From: Microlunatus antarcticus
Lineage (GTDB): Bacteria > Actinomycetota > Actinomycetes > Propionibacteriales > Propionibacteriaceae
DNA: 64,000 bases
NCBI RefSeq assembly: GCF_014193425.1
Contig: NZ_JACHZG010000001.1
Location: 248,001-312,000 of the forward strand
Reading direction: 5' to 3'
Below, piece by piece: positions 7,731-17,203 of the stretch. Made by a program: the position numbers and the translations under genes. Position 1 is the stretch's first letter. Each line of letters opens with the position of its first letter. The notes beneath the pieces were generated by a model. It saw only the letters and a list, made by a program, of their open reading frames with translations, was not told where the DNA came from and searched no databases.

Positions 7731-10700
7731 GTGACTTCTCATTCTCTGCTGCCTCGGCGTGCGGTGTCGTTGCCGCTCGCGCTGGCGCTGGCGCTCGTCA
7801 GCCTGCTGGGTGCGTTCGGCCTGCCGGCCGCGGCCGCTGCCGCTCCGCCCGCGGCCGTCCAGCCGGACAGCTCCTCGGGTGTCACGTCCGACGTCCTCCC
7901 GACCACCCAGATCGCCGCCGGCGACTACGTCCAGGACCAGGCCATCGTGGGCGACACGGTGTACGCCGGCGGCTCGATCACCTCGGCCCGCCCCGCCGGT
8001 GCCGCCGCAGGCACGAGCGAGTCCGCCCGCACCAACCTCCTGTCCTACTCGATCAGCAGCGGCGCGCTGGGCAGCTTCGCGCCGGCCGTGAACGGCATCG
8101 TGCGGGTCCTCGAGCTGTCGCCGGACAAGTCGCGCCTCTACGTCGGCGGAGAGTTCACGACGGTGGACGGCGCGACGCACAACCGTCTCGTGGCCTTCAA
8201 CACCGCCACGGGTCAGGTCGACCCGACCTTCGCGGTCAACCTCGGCGGGCCGGTCTACGCCATCTCCGCCACGAGCAGCACCGTCTACGTGGGCGGGCAG
8301 TTCACGCAGGCCAACGGCGTCAACCGCGGCCGCTTCGCCGCGTTCCGCGCGTCCGACGGCGGTCTGCTCACCGCCTGGGTCCCGAAGGTGGGCGACGGCC
8401 AGGCCGTGCGGGCGCTCCTCGTCGCCCCCGGCGGCAGCGTGATCGCCGGCGGGCAGTTCGCCACCATCGGCAGCCTCTCGAACTCGACGCTGGTCACGGC
8501 GCCCGGGTCGGTCTCCCTCGACCCCACCACCGGGGTCACGAAGACCTGGGCCGTGAACAAGGTCATCAAGCAGTACGGGGCCAACGGCGGCGTCCTGTCG
8601 TTGAAGACCGACGGCACCACCGTGTTCGGCGCGGGCTTCTGGTTCGGCGGCACGGACTCCAACTTCGAGGGGGCCTGGGCGGTCACGCCCGACGACGGCT
8701 CCATCAAGTGGCTCGCCGACTGCCACGGCGACACGTACGACACCACGATCGCCAACGGCGTGGTCTACGCCGCGAGCCACCAGCACGACTGCTCCAACAT
8801 CGGCTCGTTCCCGCAGCAGCGCCCGACGCAGGTCGAGTGGCGCGCCAACGCGTTCACCGCCGACGCCAAGGGCGACGTGCTCCCGAACTCGTTCTCGCCG
8901 ACCAAGTTCAAGGACTACTCGACCTACCAGGCCCCGGCCGTCATCAACTGGTTCCCCCAGTTCGCCCAGGGCCCGACGAGCGGCTACTACTCCGGCCAGC
9001 CGACCCTGACGATCGAGAGCACCAGCGACTACGTGGTCGTCGGCGGCCAGTTCCCGACGGTGAACGGCAAGGCCCAGCAGGGCCTCGTCCGCTTCGGCCG
9101 TCCGGGCCTCGCGCCGGGCACCGACGGCCCGCGGGTCTACTTCTCCGACCCCGGCAGCGCCAACACCTCGGTCGGCACCCCCAGCGTCAAGGTCGTCGGG
9201 GGCAACACCGTCCGCGTGACCGCCGCGCCCTGGGACCGGGACGACCTGGTGCTGAGCAAGGTCGACCTGCTCCGCAACAACGTCGTGGTCAAGACCTACA
9301 ACGACCTCACCGCGCCCTGGTGGCAGACGACGGTGGCCTACACCGACACCGACATCACGGCCGGCACGACGTACAGCTACAAGCTGCGGATGACCGACGC
9401 GCACGGCAACACCACGACGAGCAACGCGGGATCCGTCACGCCGAGCGGCACGAACCTGGCCGACTCGACCTACTCCGACCAGGTCAAGGCCGACGGCGCC
9501 GCGAACTACTGGCGCCTCGACGACCCGTCGTCCGGCACCTCGATCACCGACTGGGCGGGTTCGACGGACCTCACCCGCGCCTCCGGTCTCGGGCTGGGTG
9601 TCGCAGGGGCCATCGGCTCCGACACCGGCGCTTCGGTCAACGCGACGGTCAGCGCCTCGGCGGCGTCGAACAACGGCTTCGTCCGCGCGCCGAACACCTT
9701 CAGCGTCGAGGCGTGGTTCAAGACGACCTCGACCTCGGGCGGGCAGGTCGTGGGCTTCGGCGACGTGCCGACCGGCAGCAGCTACCGCCACGACCGGCAG
9801 GTCTACCTGAACGCGGCGGGCAACCTCGTCTACTACCTCGACCAGGCCGGCACCTCGCGGTCGATCACGAGTCCCAAGAAGTACAACGACGGCGCGTGGC
9901 ACCACGTGGTCGCGACGCTCTCGTCGGGCTCGGGCATGGTGCTCTACGCCGACGGGGCGAAGTCCGCCTCGTGGTCCTCGATCACCTCGGGCCGGGCGTA
10001 CGGCGGGTTCTGGCGAGTCGGGGCTGACCTGCTCCCGGGCACCACGGCCACCACCTCGAAGTACCTGAGCGGCTCGATCGACGACGTCGCCGTCTACCCG
10101 ACCGCGCTGAGCGGGACGCAGGTCAAGGACCACTACAACGACTCGGGCCGGACGGCGGCGGTCGCGCCGACGGCGGCCTTCACGATGTCGTGCGACTCGC
10201 TGGCGTGCAGCTACGACGCCAGCCCGTCCACGCCGGACATCAGCAACGCGAAGACCGCGGCGGCCACTGCCGCCGCGGTCTCCGCGGCTCCGGCCGACGG
10301 CCCCACGCCGACGATCGCCGGCTACGCCTGGAGCTTCGGCGACGGCAGCTCGGCCACGAGCATGAAGGCGGACCACACGTACCGGTCGGCGGGCACCTTC
10401 GACGTCACGCTGACCGTGACCAACAGCGCCGGGAACGTGTCGTCGGCGGTCCAGACCGTGGACGCCGTCGGCAACTCGGTGCCGGTGGCGGTCTTCACCA
10501 GCAAGGCCAAGGGGAAGAAGCTGACGTTCGACGGCAGCAAGGCCGTCGACTACGACGGCAAGATCAAGAAGTACAAGTGGTACTTCGGGGACGGGTCGAC
10601 CAGCACCAAGGCGAAGACCAGCCACACCTACAAAGGGACCGGCTCCTACTTCGTCAAGCTAGCGGTCACCGACGACGACGGCGCGACCGGCTGGACCTCG

Positions 10701-11345
10701 ACGACCCTCCTGACCGGGGGGTCGTCGCTTGCGTCTGACGCCTTTCAGCGCAAGGCCGACGGGTGGGGCAAGGCCGACAAGGGCGGCGCCTGGACCACCG
10801 ACGGCGACGCCGCCTTCTCCACCGACGGCCAGCAGGGCGTGCTGAGCCTGGGCGGGGCCGGCGAGGGCGGGACCGCGAGTCTCGCCCGCGTGTCCTCCAC
10901 CAAGGCCAACGTCGTCGGCGACGTGTCGATCGACAAGACGGGGTCGAAGGACGGGACCACGGCCGCGTACGTGCTTCGCCAGCGGGGCAGCGCCGACTAC
11001 CGCGCCAAGCTCGTCTTCGTCGAGGACGGCAAGCTGTTCCTCGTCGTCAGCCGTGTGGTCGACGGCAAGGAGAAGGTGATCAAGACGGTGAAGCCGAAGA
11101 CGACGTACGAGCCCGGCGACATCCTCCGTCTCCGCGCGACCATCAGCAGCGCGAAGAACGCCACGATCAAGGCGACGGTGTGGAACGCGGGCACCAAGGA
11201 GCCGAGCGCCCAGCTCTCCGTGAAGGACAGCACGAAGGCGCTCAACAAGGCCGGCTCGGTCGGCGTCTGGGGCTACCAGGCGCAGGCTGCGACCAACGCG
11301 CCCGTGCAGCTGGACTTCGACAACCTCCTCGTCACCGCGAGCTGA
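7731..11345 (+). CDS. Secreted beta-propeller, LamG and PKD protein (copy 2)
   Basis: A 1,204-residue exported paralogue of the preceding gene, starting at GTG 7731 before a classic signal peptide (hydrophobic LALALVSLLGAFGL, then AAAAA). The first 800 or so residues match copy 1 block by block: propeller blades, Ig-like region and LamG domain. It then adds two PKD domains (YAWSFGDGSS and YKWYFGDGST, each with an HTY block), the first carrying an Ala-rich insertion of about 30 residues. A lysine-rich beta-sandwich of about 200 residues ends in LDFDNLLVTAS. PKD domains usually act as spacers or binding modules in secreted carbohydrate-active proteins. An extracellular structural or binding role is inferred. 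The extra 400 residues make this copy longer than its partner. Confidence 0.82.
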   Translation: MTSHSLLPRRAVSLPLALALALVSLLGAFGLPAAAAAAPPAAVQPDSSSGVTSDVLPTTQIAAGDYVQDQAIVGDTVYAGGSITSARPAGAAAGTSESARTNLLSYSISSGALGSFAPAVNGIVRVLELSPDKSRLYVGGEFTTVDGATHNRLVAFNTATGQVDPTFAVNLGGPVYAISATSSTVYVGGQFTQANGVNRGRFAAFRASDGGLLTAWVPKVGDGQAVRALLVAPGGSVIAGGQFATIGSLSNSTLVTAPGSVSLDPTTGVTKTWAVNKVIKQYGANGGVLSLKTDGTTVFGAGFWFGGTDSNFEGAWAVTPDDGSIKWLADCHGDTYDTTIANGVVYAASHQHDCSNIGSFPQQRPTQVEWRANAFTADAKGDVLPNSFSPTKFKDYSTYQAPAVINWFPQFAQGPTSGYYSGQPTLTIESTSDYVVVGGQFPTVNGKAQQGLVRFGRPGLAPGTDGPRVYFSDPGSANTSVGTPSVKVVGGNTVRVTAAPWDRDDLVLSKVDLLRNNVVVKTYNDLTAPWWQTTVAYTDTDITAGTTYSYKLRMTDAHGNTTTSNAGSVTPSGTNLADSTYSDQVKADGAANYWRLDDPSSGTSITDWAGSTDLTRASGLGLGVAGAIGSDTGASVNATVSASAASNNGFVRAPNTFSVEAWFKTTSTSGGQVVGFGDVPTGSSYRHDRQVYLNAAGNLVYYLDQAGTSRSITSPKKYNDGAWHHVVATLSSGSGMVLYADGAKSASWSSITSGRAYGGFWRVGADLLPGTTATTSKYLSGSIDDVAVYPTALSGTQVKDHYNDSGRTAAVAPTAAFTMSCDSLACSYDASPSTPDISNAKTAAATAAAVSAAPADGPTPTIAGYAWSFGDGSSATSMKADHTYRSAGTFDVTLTVTNSAGNVSSAVQTVDAVGNSVPVAVFTSKAKGKKLTFDGSKAVDYDGKIKKYKWYFGDGSTSTKAKTSHTYKGTGSYFVKLAVTDDDGATGWTSTTLLTGGSSLASDAFQRKADGWGKADKGGAWTTDGDAAFSTDGQQGVLSLGGAGEGGTASLARVSSTKANVVGDVSIDKTGSKDGTTAAYVLRQRGSADYRAKLVFVEDGKLFLVVSRVVDGKEKVIKTVKPKTTYEPGDILRLRATISSAKNATIKATVWNAGTKEPSAQLSVKDSTKALNKAGSVGVWGYQAQAATNAPVQLDFDNLLVTAS

Positions 11346-11350
11346 CGACC

Positions 11351-12007
11351 TTGCCGCGCACCCGACCCCCCGTCCCGCTCCGCCTCGCCGGCCTCGTCGC
11401 CGGCTCGGCCGTGCTGCTCGTCGGCTGCTCGGACCCGGCACCCCGCCCGGCCCTGCCCGCGCCGTCGGCGTCGGCCCCGAGCGCCTCGGCCCCCGCGGCC
11501 ACCCCCACGGCCGCGTCGTCCTCCGCCGCCCCGACGTCGGCACCCTCGAGCGCCACGCCCGCCCCGGCCCCCACCGCGACCGGCGACGGGACCGTCGAGC
11601 CCAACCGGCCCGTCGAGACCGCCCCGCCGAAGAGGCTGGACGAGTCGACGAAGACCGCCGGCGCCGAGGTCTCGCTGGTCTCCGTGCGGTCGACGGACAT
11701 CAAGGCCAGCGGCCCGAGCGACAGCTCCGGACCCGGCGTGCTGCTCCGGCTCGAGGTGGTCAACACGACCGGCAAGCGCCTCGACACGAGCTTCGTGCAG
11801 GTCAACGTGACGAACGACGCCGGCGACCCCGGGACTCTCGTCTCCGGCTCGCCGACCGATCCCCTGACCGGTTCGCTCAAGGCCGGCGCGAAGGCGCAGG
11901 CCACGTACGCGTTCCTGCTGGGCGACGCCGGCTCCGCCCCGGTGACCGTGTCGGTGTACGTGACGTCGGGCCAGCCCGTGGTGACGTTCCGTGGTCGCGC
12001 CTCCTAG
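11351..12007 (+). CDS. Lipoprotein with Ig-like (DUF4352-like) domain
   Basis: A 218-residue putative lipoprotein. A TTG start five bases after the propeller stop precedes an Arg-rich n-region, a hydrophobic core and the lipobox LVGC. Next comes an Ala/Pro/Ser/Thr linker of about 75 residues, typical of a cell-wall spacer, and then a domain of about 120 residues beginning at EVSLVSVRSTD with alternating strands like DUF4352. It would sit on the outer face of the membrane with its domain in the wall. Position suggests a role in display or export of the propeller proteins or the glycan, but no activity can be assigned. Confidence 0.7.
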   Translation: MPRTRPPVPLRLAGLVAGSAVLLVGCSDPAPRPALPAPSASAPSASAPAATPTAASSSAAPTSAPSSATPAPAPTATGDGTVEPNRPVETAPPKRLDESTKTAGAEVSLVSVRSTDIKASGPSDSSGPGVLLRLEVVNTTGKRLDTSFVQVNVTNDAGDPGTLVSGSPTDPLTGSLKAGAKAQATYAFLLGDAGSAPVTVSVYVTSGQPVVTFRGRAS

Positions 12008-13274
12008 CCGGACGGCGGGCTGGACCCACGACCGCGCGAGCGTCCTCTTCCTCCTCGTCGGGCTCTGGGCGATCGTGCCCAAGATCCTCCAGACGCTCAC
12101 CGCGGCCAAGTACCGCGTCCGCGTCGACCAGGCCGCCCCGCCGCCGAGCGCGGTCACGGTCCTCGCGACCGACCTGCTGACGCTGGCGCTGCTCGGCTAC
12201 TGCCTCCTCGTCGTCCTCGACGCGCTGCGCAGCAACGTCCGCCGTGACCTCCTGGGCCCGGTCCTGCTGCTCGCGCCGTGGGCGTGGGTGGAGGTGCGCG
12301 GCTTCACCCTCGACGCCGCGTCCGGCGTCTCGGACCTGGTCTACCCGGCCGTCGTCGTGGCGGTCTGGCTCGTCCGGCCCGGCCTGCGGCACCTCCGGCT
12401 GCTCGGCTACCTCGCCGCCGCGGTCGCCCTCGTCTCGATCGTCATCGGCGTCGGCTTCCCCGACCAGGGGGTCTTCCGCTCGGTCGACGGCAGCGCCATC
12501 AACGAGGAGAAGGCGATCCTGCCCTTCGGGGTCCTGGTCGGCGTCTTCACCCACGGCAACACCCTCGGGCAGTACCTGCTGATGGGGCTGCCGCTGATCG
12601 CGCTCGTGCCGCGGCGCGGGCTGCGCGCGGTGCTGCTCGCGGTCACCGCGGGTGCCCTCCTGTGGAGTGCGGCCCGGTCCACCATCGCCGGGGCGGTCGC
12701 GCTCGCCCTCGTCGTGGCCGTCCTGTCGCTGCTGCCCCCCGGACGTCGGTCGGTGCCGTACCGGCTCGTGCTGGGCGGGGCGTTCGCGCTCGTCGCCGTG
12801 CTGCCCTTCGTCACCCGCGCCCCGCTCGCCTTCACGGGCCGCGGGGCGATCTGGAGCAACAGCCTGGGCTACTGGCGCGAGCACCCGTGGGTCGGCAACG
12901 GGTCGGACTTCTACACGCGGATCGCCCGGACCACCGCCGACCTCGGCGGCACCGTCTACCACGGTCACAACGAGACCGTGCAGCTGCTGGTGACCGGCGG
13001 GGTGGTGCTCGTCGTCCTGGTCGGGCTCCTGCTGGTCGCCGTGATCCGCCGGGCGACGGACGAGCGCACGGGCGGCACGATCGGCCTCGCCATCCTCCTC
13101 GCCCTCGCGGGCGCGTCGCTGCTCGAGGTGTCGCTGCTCTTCGACGACAGCGGCGCCTTCGACCCGGTCCTGCTGCTCCCGCTCGCGACCCTGCTCGTCG
13201 GCGAGCCGCTGGGCGAGGCCGCTCGAGCGCCGCGGGCCGTCGAGCATCGCCTGCCCGCCCTCGCGCGTGGTTGA
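11991..13274 (+). CDS. O-antigen ligase/polymerase family membrane protein
   Basis: A 427-residue integral membrane protein with about ten to eleven hydrophobic segments. A large periplasmic-type loop contains GYWREHPWVGNGSDFY and then YHGHNETVQLLVTGG, which matches the Wzy_C/WaaL region carrying the conserved histidine. The family joins or polymerises lipid-linked glycan units outside the membrane. GTG 11991 lies inside the lipoprotein gene (17-bp overlap) and gives a first hydrophobic segment near residue 18. It precedes the flippase with an 8-bp overlap, so polymerase and flippase are coupled. Ligase versus polymerase cannot be decided from sequence alone. Confidence 0.8.
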   Translation: MVAPPSRTAGWTHDRASVLFLLVGLWAIVPKILQTLTAAKYRVRVDQAAPPPSAVTVLATDLLTLALLGYCLLVVLDALRSNVRRDLLGPVLLLAPWAWVEVRGFTLDAASGVSDLVYPAVVVAVWLVRPGLRHLRLLGYLAAAVALVSIVIGVGFPDQGVFRSVDGSAINEEKAILPFGVLVGVFTHGNTLGQYLLMGLPLIALVPRRGLRAVLLAVTAGALLWSAARSTIAGAVALALVVAVLSLLPPGRRSVPYRLVLGGAFALVAVLPFVTRAPLAFTGRGAIWSNSLGYWREHPWVGNGSDFYTRIARTTADLGGTVYHGHNETVQLLVTGGVVLVVLVGLLLVAVIRRATDERTGGTIGLAILLALAGASLLEVSLLFDDSGAFDPVLLLPLATLLVGEPLGEAARAPRAVEHRLPALARG

Positions 13275-14721
13275 CCTCGGCCGCGCGGCGGCCCGGGGGA
13301 CGGCGTTCACGCTCGTCGCCCAGAGCGGCCGCTTCGCCCTGCAGATCGGCTCGCTGGTCGTGCTCGCGCGGCTGCTCTCGCCGGAGGCGTTCGGCCTCGT
13401 GGCGATGGCGACCAGCGTCCTCGGCGTCGCCGAGCTGATCCGCGACTTCGGCCTCTCCTCGGCGGCGATCCAGGCGAAGGAGCTGAGCGACGCCGAGCGG
13501 ACGAACCTCTTCTGGGTCAACGTCGGCATCGGCACCACCTGCGCGGTCCTCGCGCTCGTCCTCGCCCGCCCGATCGCGTCGCTCTACGGCGACCCGCGGG
13601 TCGCCGGCGTCGTCGTCGCGCTCGCGGGCCTGCTGGTCGTCAGCGGCGTGACCACCCAGTTCCGCGCGGAGCTCAGCCGCGACCTGCGCTTCGTCGCGCT
13701 CGGTGTCGTCGAGCTCTCGGCGCAGGCGGCCGGGGTGGCGGTGGCCATCTCCAGCGCCGTGCTCGGGGCCGGCTACTGGTCGATCGTCGCGCAGCAGGGC
13801 ACCGTCGTGCTGGTCACCTGCGTGCTCTGCGTCGTCTTCTGCGGGTGGCGCCCGGGGCGCCCTCGTCGCGACACCTCCGTGCGGAAGTTCGTCCGCTTCG
13901 GCAGCCACGTCCTCGGCACCCAGGTGCTCGGCTACGCGACGAACAACGTCGACAACGTCGGCATCGGCGCGGTGTGGGGCGCCGGTCCGCTCGGGGTCTA
14001 CAGCCGGGCGTACCAGCTGCTCATGGTGCCCATCAACCAGATCAACGACCCCATGAGCCGGGTTGTGCTGCCCGTGCTCTCCCGGGTGCAGGACGACGGG
14101 CCCACGCTCCAGCGCTACGTCGAGAAGGCGCAACGCGTCGGCACGTACGGGCTGGGGCCGCTCTTCGCGGTGGCCGCGGGCGTGGCCGCCCCGCTCGTCG
14201 CGCTGCTGTTCGGACCGCAGTGGACCGCCGTCGTTCCCGTGTTCGTCGCGCTGGCCGTCGGGGGCGTGTTCCGCGGGGTGGGGCTGGTCACGTACTGGGG
14301 CTTCCTCGCCCGCGGTCGCGCCGACCGGCAGCTGCGGATGTACCTGGTCACCCGCCCGCTGATGATCGGGATGATCCTGGCCGGCCTTCCGTGGGGACCC
14401 GTCGGGGTCGCGGCGGGGCACTCGGCCGCGTTCGCCGTCTACTGGATCGTCGCCCTGCTCTACATGGGCAAGGTCACCGGTCTCGACAGCCGCCGGCTCC
14501 TGCGTCAGGCCCTGGTCGCCCTCGCGGTCCTCAGCCTCCCCGTCGGCGGGCTGGCCTACCTCGGCACGCGCCTCGTCGACGGCACGGTTCCGCAGCTGCT
14601 GCTCGGCGGGGGCCTGGCGCTCGCCTGGGTGGGGCTGCTCCTGCTCGTGCTGCCGTCCCAGCGCGCCGAGCTGGCCGCGGCCCGGGGGCTGCTGCGGCGC
14701 CAGCGCGTCCCGGCGGCCTGA
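13267..14721 (+). CDS. Polysaccharide flippase, Wzx/MOP family
   Basis: A 484-residue multispan protein starting at GTG 13267. The opening reads AARGTAFTLVAQSGRFALQI, then VVLARLLSPEAFGLVAMA, both characteristic of the WzxC/RfbX branch of the MOP exporter superfamily. About 12-14 hydrophobic segments are spread over the whole length. The family flips undecaprenyl-linked oligosaccharides from the cytoplasmic to the outer leaflet. The gene overlaps the ligase/polymerase gene and ends the rightward run that began at 1698. It is separated by 13 bp from the convergent GT2. Confidence 0.87.
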   Translation: MVDLGRAAARGTAFTLVAQSGRFALQIGSLVVLARLLSPEAFGLVAMATSVLGVAELIRDFGLSSAAIQAKELSDAERTNLFWVNVGIGTTCAVLALVLARPIASLYGDPRVAGVVVALAGLLVVSGVTTQFRAELSRDLRFVALGVVELSAQAAGVAVAISSAVLGAGYWSIVAQQGTVVLVTCVLCVVFCGWRPGRPRRDTSVRKFVRFGSHVLGTQVLGYATNNVDNVGIGAVWGAGPLGVYSRAYQLLMVPINQINDPMSRVVLPVLSRVQDDGPTLQRYVEKAQRVGTYGLGPLFAVAAGVAAPLVALLFGPQWTAVVPVFVALAVGGVFRGVGLVTYWGFLARGRADRQLRMYLVTRPLMIGMILAGLPWGPVGVAAGHSAAFAVYWIVALLYMGKVTGLDSRRLLRQALVALAVLSLPVGGLAYLGTRLVDGTVPQLLLGGGLALAWVGLLLLVLPSQRAELAAARGLLRRQRVPAA

Positions 14722-14734
14722 CGGCTGCGTCCGG

Positions 14735-15688
14735 CTACGGGGCCTTGGGCCGGCCGTACTCCACGCTGACCACGCCGAGGGCGCCGCCGACGACGCCGAC
14801 CGCGGTCGACACCTGGCAGGACCCGAGGGCGCGGCGCCTGACGTCCCCGCTCGCGACGCCGCGGAGCTGGTTGGCCACGCCGGTCGCGCCGCGGACGGCA
14901 CCCCGGGCCACGAGCTCGAGCCGCTCGGCCAGCCGCCGGGGCCCGGAGTCGCTCAGGGCGAGGGCGACCCGGCTCCAGTCGTTCCCGGTGCGGTAGGACC
15001 GGCGCCGCACCCAGGCCCGGGTCATCCGGTCGACGGAGTGGAAGTCCAGGACCTCCGCCTCGTCGCACCAGCGGATCTCGCCGCCCGCGGCCACGATCGC
15101 GTGGGTGAGCATCGTGTCGCTGCCGCCCGTGAGGCCGAAGGCTTCGTCGAACTCCAGCCCGTACGCCCGCAGCTGCGCCAGGTCGAGCAGCAGGTTGGCG
15201 CTGCTGGCCCCGCCGAGCAGGGTCCCGGTGGTCCGGACGGTCCGGTCGAAGACCCCGGAGCCGGCCACCCAGGCGTCGGGCTCGCCCGCCTCGAAGCGCG
15301 GCACGGCCGGGCCGCTGACCGCCGCGGGGCGCCAGCGCAGCCACGCCGCGACCATCCGGCCGAGCCACCCCGGGGTGGGCAGGCCGTCGTCGTCGACGAA
15401 GACCAGCAGGTTGGCGTCGCCGGCCTCGGCCAGGGCCCGGTTGCGGGCCGCCGCGATGCCCGGCCGCGGCTCGTGGACGTAGCGGACACTGCTTCCGGCG
15501 AACGCCTCGACCTGCTCCCGGGCGCCCCCGGCGGGGTCGTTGTCGACCACGACCACCGTCGCCGCGCCGGCCAGGCCCCGGACCTGGTCCACGAGCTCGG
15601 GCAGCAGCCGGGCCAGGGCGGCGGGCCGCCGGAACGTGGCGACGCCGACGACGACGGTGGGCTGCGACGTCTGCTCGGGTTCCGCCAC
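14735..15688 (-). CDS. Family 2 glycosyltransferase (paralogue of the 3307 gene)
   Basis: A 317-residue GT-A enzyme. VVVGVATFRRPAALARLL opens the fold, VDNDP follows, DDD at 99-101 is the metal site, and GGSDTMLTHAI sits at the position of GGEDTLFSREL in the 3307 protein. It ends in VSVEYGRPKAP, matching HVEYARPEHEV of its paralogue, so the two arose by duplication and then moved apart. GTG 15688 is preceded by TAATCT at 15697-15702; an upstream in-frame ATG would run into the region before the kinase gene. It is transcribed away from the BY-kinase and towards the flippase. Confidence 0.86.
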   Translation of the reverse strand: MAEPEQTSQPTVVVGVATFRRPAALARLLPELVDQVRGLAGAATVVVVDNDPAGGAREQVEAFAGSSVRYVHEPRPGIAAARNRALAEAGDANLLVFVDDDGLPTPGWLGRMVAAWLRWRPAAVSGPAVPRFEAGEPDAWVAGSGVFDRTVRTTGTLLGGASSANLLLDLAQLRAYGLEFDEAFGLTGGSDTMLTHAIVAAGGEIRWCDEAEVLDFHSVDRMTRAWVRRRSYRTGNDWSRVALALSDSGPRRLAERLELVARGAVRGATGVANQLRGVASGDVRRRALGSCQVSTAVGVVGGALGVVSVEYGRPKAP

Positions 15689-15696
15689 GGACAGGA

Positions 15697-15702
15697 AGAT
15701 TA
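15697..15702 (-). promoter_or_regulatory. -10 box TAATCT for the GT2 gene
   Basis: This hexamer lies 8 nt before GTG 15688 on the reverse strand, again consistent with a leaderless or nearly leaderless message. Confidence 0.45.
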
Positions 15703-15837
15703 CCGGTCCGCCCGAGGTGGGTGTGGGATCATTCAGGGCGTCAGCGGGCTGCCCGGGATCGTTGGCGGCCCGGCACCGACGCCGCACCAGGCCCGCCCGG
15801 GGCACGTCTTCGGACCCCGAGAGACAAGGAACGCCGC

Positions 15838-17193
15838 GTGGAGCTGCGTGGATACCTGCACGCGCTGCGGCTGCGCTGGTGGCTCGTCGCCGGTCTGGCG
15901 GTGCTCGGCGCCGTGCTCGGCCTCGCGGCCTACCTGCTGACCCCGGCGGTCTACGCCAGCACGGTCACGTTCTACGTCAGCGTCCCGCCCACGGGCGGCG
16001 GCAGCTCCGCGACGTCGACCCAGTACGCGCAGGCGAAGGTCAGCTCCTACGTCTCCCTCGTCCGCAGCGAGGAGGTCGCCCGCCGGGTGGTCGCCGACCA
16101 GAAGCTGACGGCCTCGCCGTCCTCGGTCGCCTCGACGATCACGGCCAGCGCGCAGCTGAACACCACGCTGCTGACCGTGACCGTGCAGACCGGCTCCCCG
16201 GAACGTTCCGCCACGATCGCGCGCGGCGTCGCCGACACGTTCGGTCCGCTGGTGGACGAGCTCGACAACGCGGGCCGCCCGGCGCAGGTCATCGGCGTCG
16301 ACGTCGTGTCCGGCCCGACCGTCGCCTCCTCCCCGGTCAGCCCGGACCTGAAGAAGTTCTTCGCGCTCGGGCTCCTGGCCGGGCTCGTCCTCGGGGCGCT
16401 GCTCGCCGTGCTTCGCGACCTGCTCGACGTGACGGTCCGTTCGTCGACCACGGCGGCCGAGGTCGTCGGCGCACCGACGCTGGCCGTGGTGGACGAGGAC
16501 CGGGACGACCGGGGGAGAGCCGAGTCGGTCCGCCAGCTCCGGACGAACCTGGCCTTCCTGCGGGCCGCAGGCGCCCCCACCTCCGGTGCCGAGGTGGTCG
16601 TCGTGACGTCCGCGCTCGGCGGCGAGGGCAAGACGACCACCGCGCTCGACCTGGCCCGCTCCTTCGCCGAGACCGGGGAGCGCGTGCTCCTCGTCGAGGC
16701 CGACCTGCGCCGCCCGACGCTCGCGCCGACCCTCCACCTCGAGCCCGGTCCGGGGCTGTCGGACGTGCTGGCCGGGCAGGCCGAGGTGGCCGCCGCCGTA
16801 CGCCCCGGTGGTGCGGAGGGCCTCTCCGTGCTGCCGGCCGGGACGGTGCCGCCCAACCCGGCGGAGCTGCTCGGCTCGGCCCGGATGGCCGACACGATGG
16901 GCGGGCTGCGGTCCACGTACGACAAGGTCCTGCTCGACGCGGCCCCGCTGCTGCCCGTGACGGACGCGGCGGTCTGCTCGGCCGTCGCCGACGGCGTGCT
17001 GCTGGTCGTGCGCTGGGGTCGGACGAGCCGCAGCGAGGTGGCCGAGGCCGTGGTCATGCTCGAGCAGGTGCACGCCACCGTGCTGGGCAGCGTGCTGAAC
17101 GGGCGCCGCCTCACCCGGTCGGAGCGCCGGCGCTACTCCTCGGACCCCTCCGCCTTCTCCTGGTCGCCGACCACGCCCGAGCACGCGGGCTGA
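15838..17193 (+). CDS. Chain-length regulator fused to BY-kinase (Wzz-CpsD type)
   Basis: A 451-residue fusion. Residues 1-35 and about 172-192 are the two membrane helices of the Wzz/CapA domain. The cytoplasmic kinase follows with Walker A (GGEGKTTT, 261-268), Walker A' (VLLVEADLRRP, 284-293) and Walker B (VLLDAAPLLPVTDA, Asp367). BY-kinases set polymer length by cycles of autophosphorylation. Two oddities stand out: the first acidic residue of the A' motif is Glu rather than the more common Asp, and the C-terminus has a single Tyr (RRYSSD) instead of a Tyr cluster. The convergent gene encodes the matching phosphatase. GTG 15838 starts directly before the first membrane helix. Confidence 0.87.
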   Translation: MELRGYLHALRLRWWLVAGLAVLGAVLGLAAYLLTPAVYASTVTFYVSVPPTGGGSSATSTQYAQAKVSSYVSLVRSEEVARRVVADQKLTASPSSVASTITASAQLNTTLLTVTVQTGSPERSATIARGVADTFGPLVDELDNAGRPAQVIGVDVVSGPTVASSPVSPDLKKFFALGLLAGLVLGALLAVLRDLLDVTVRSSTTAAEVVGAPTLAVVDEDRDDRGRAESVRQLRTNLAFLRAAGAPTSGAEVVVVTSALGGEGKTTTALDLARSFAETGERVLLVEADLRRPTLAPTLHLEPGPGLSDVLAGQAEVAAAVRPGGAEGLSVLPAGTVPPNPAELLGSARMADTMGGLRSTYDKVLLDAAPLLPVTDAAVCSAVADGVLLVVRWGRTSRSEVAEAVVMLEQVHATVLGSVLNGRRLTRSERRRYSSDPSAFSWSPTTPEHAG

Positions 17194-17203
17194 GCCGGTC
17201 GGC

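Noticed and set aside
7590-10625. A 1,011-codon reverse-strand frame across the second propeller gene
   Set aside because: Its Arg/Val/Gly-rich composition and exact antisense phase to a gene with signal peptide and clear domains mark it as a shadow.
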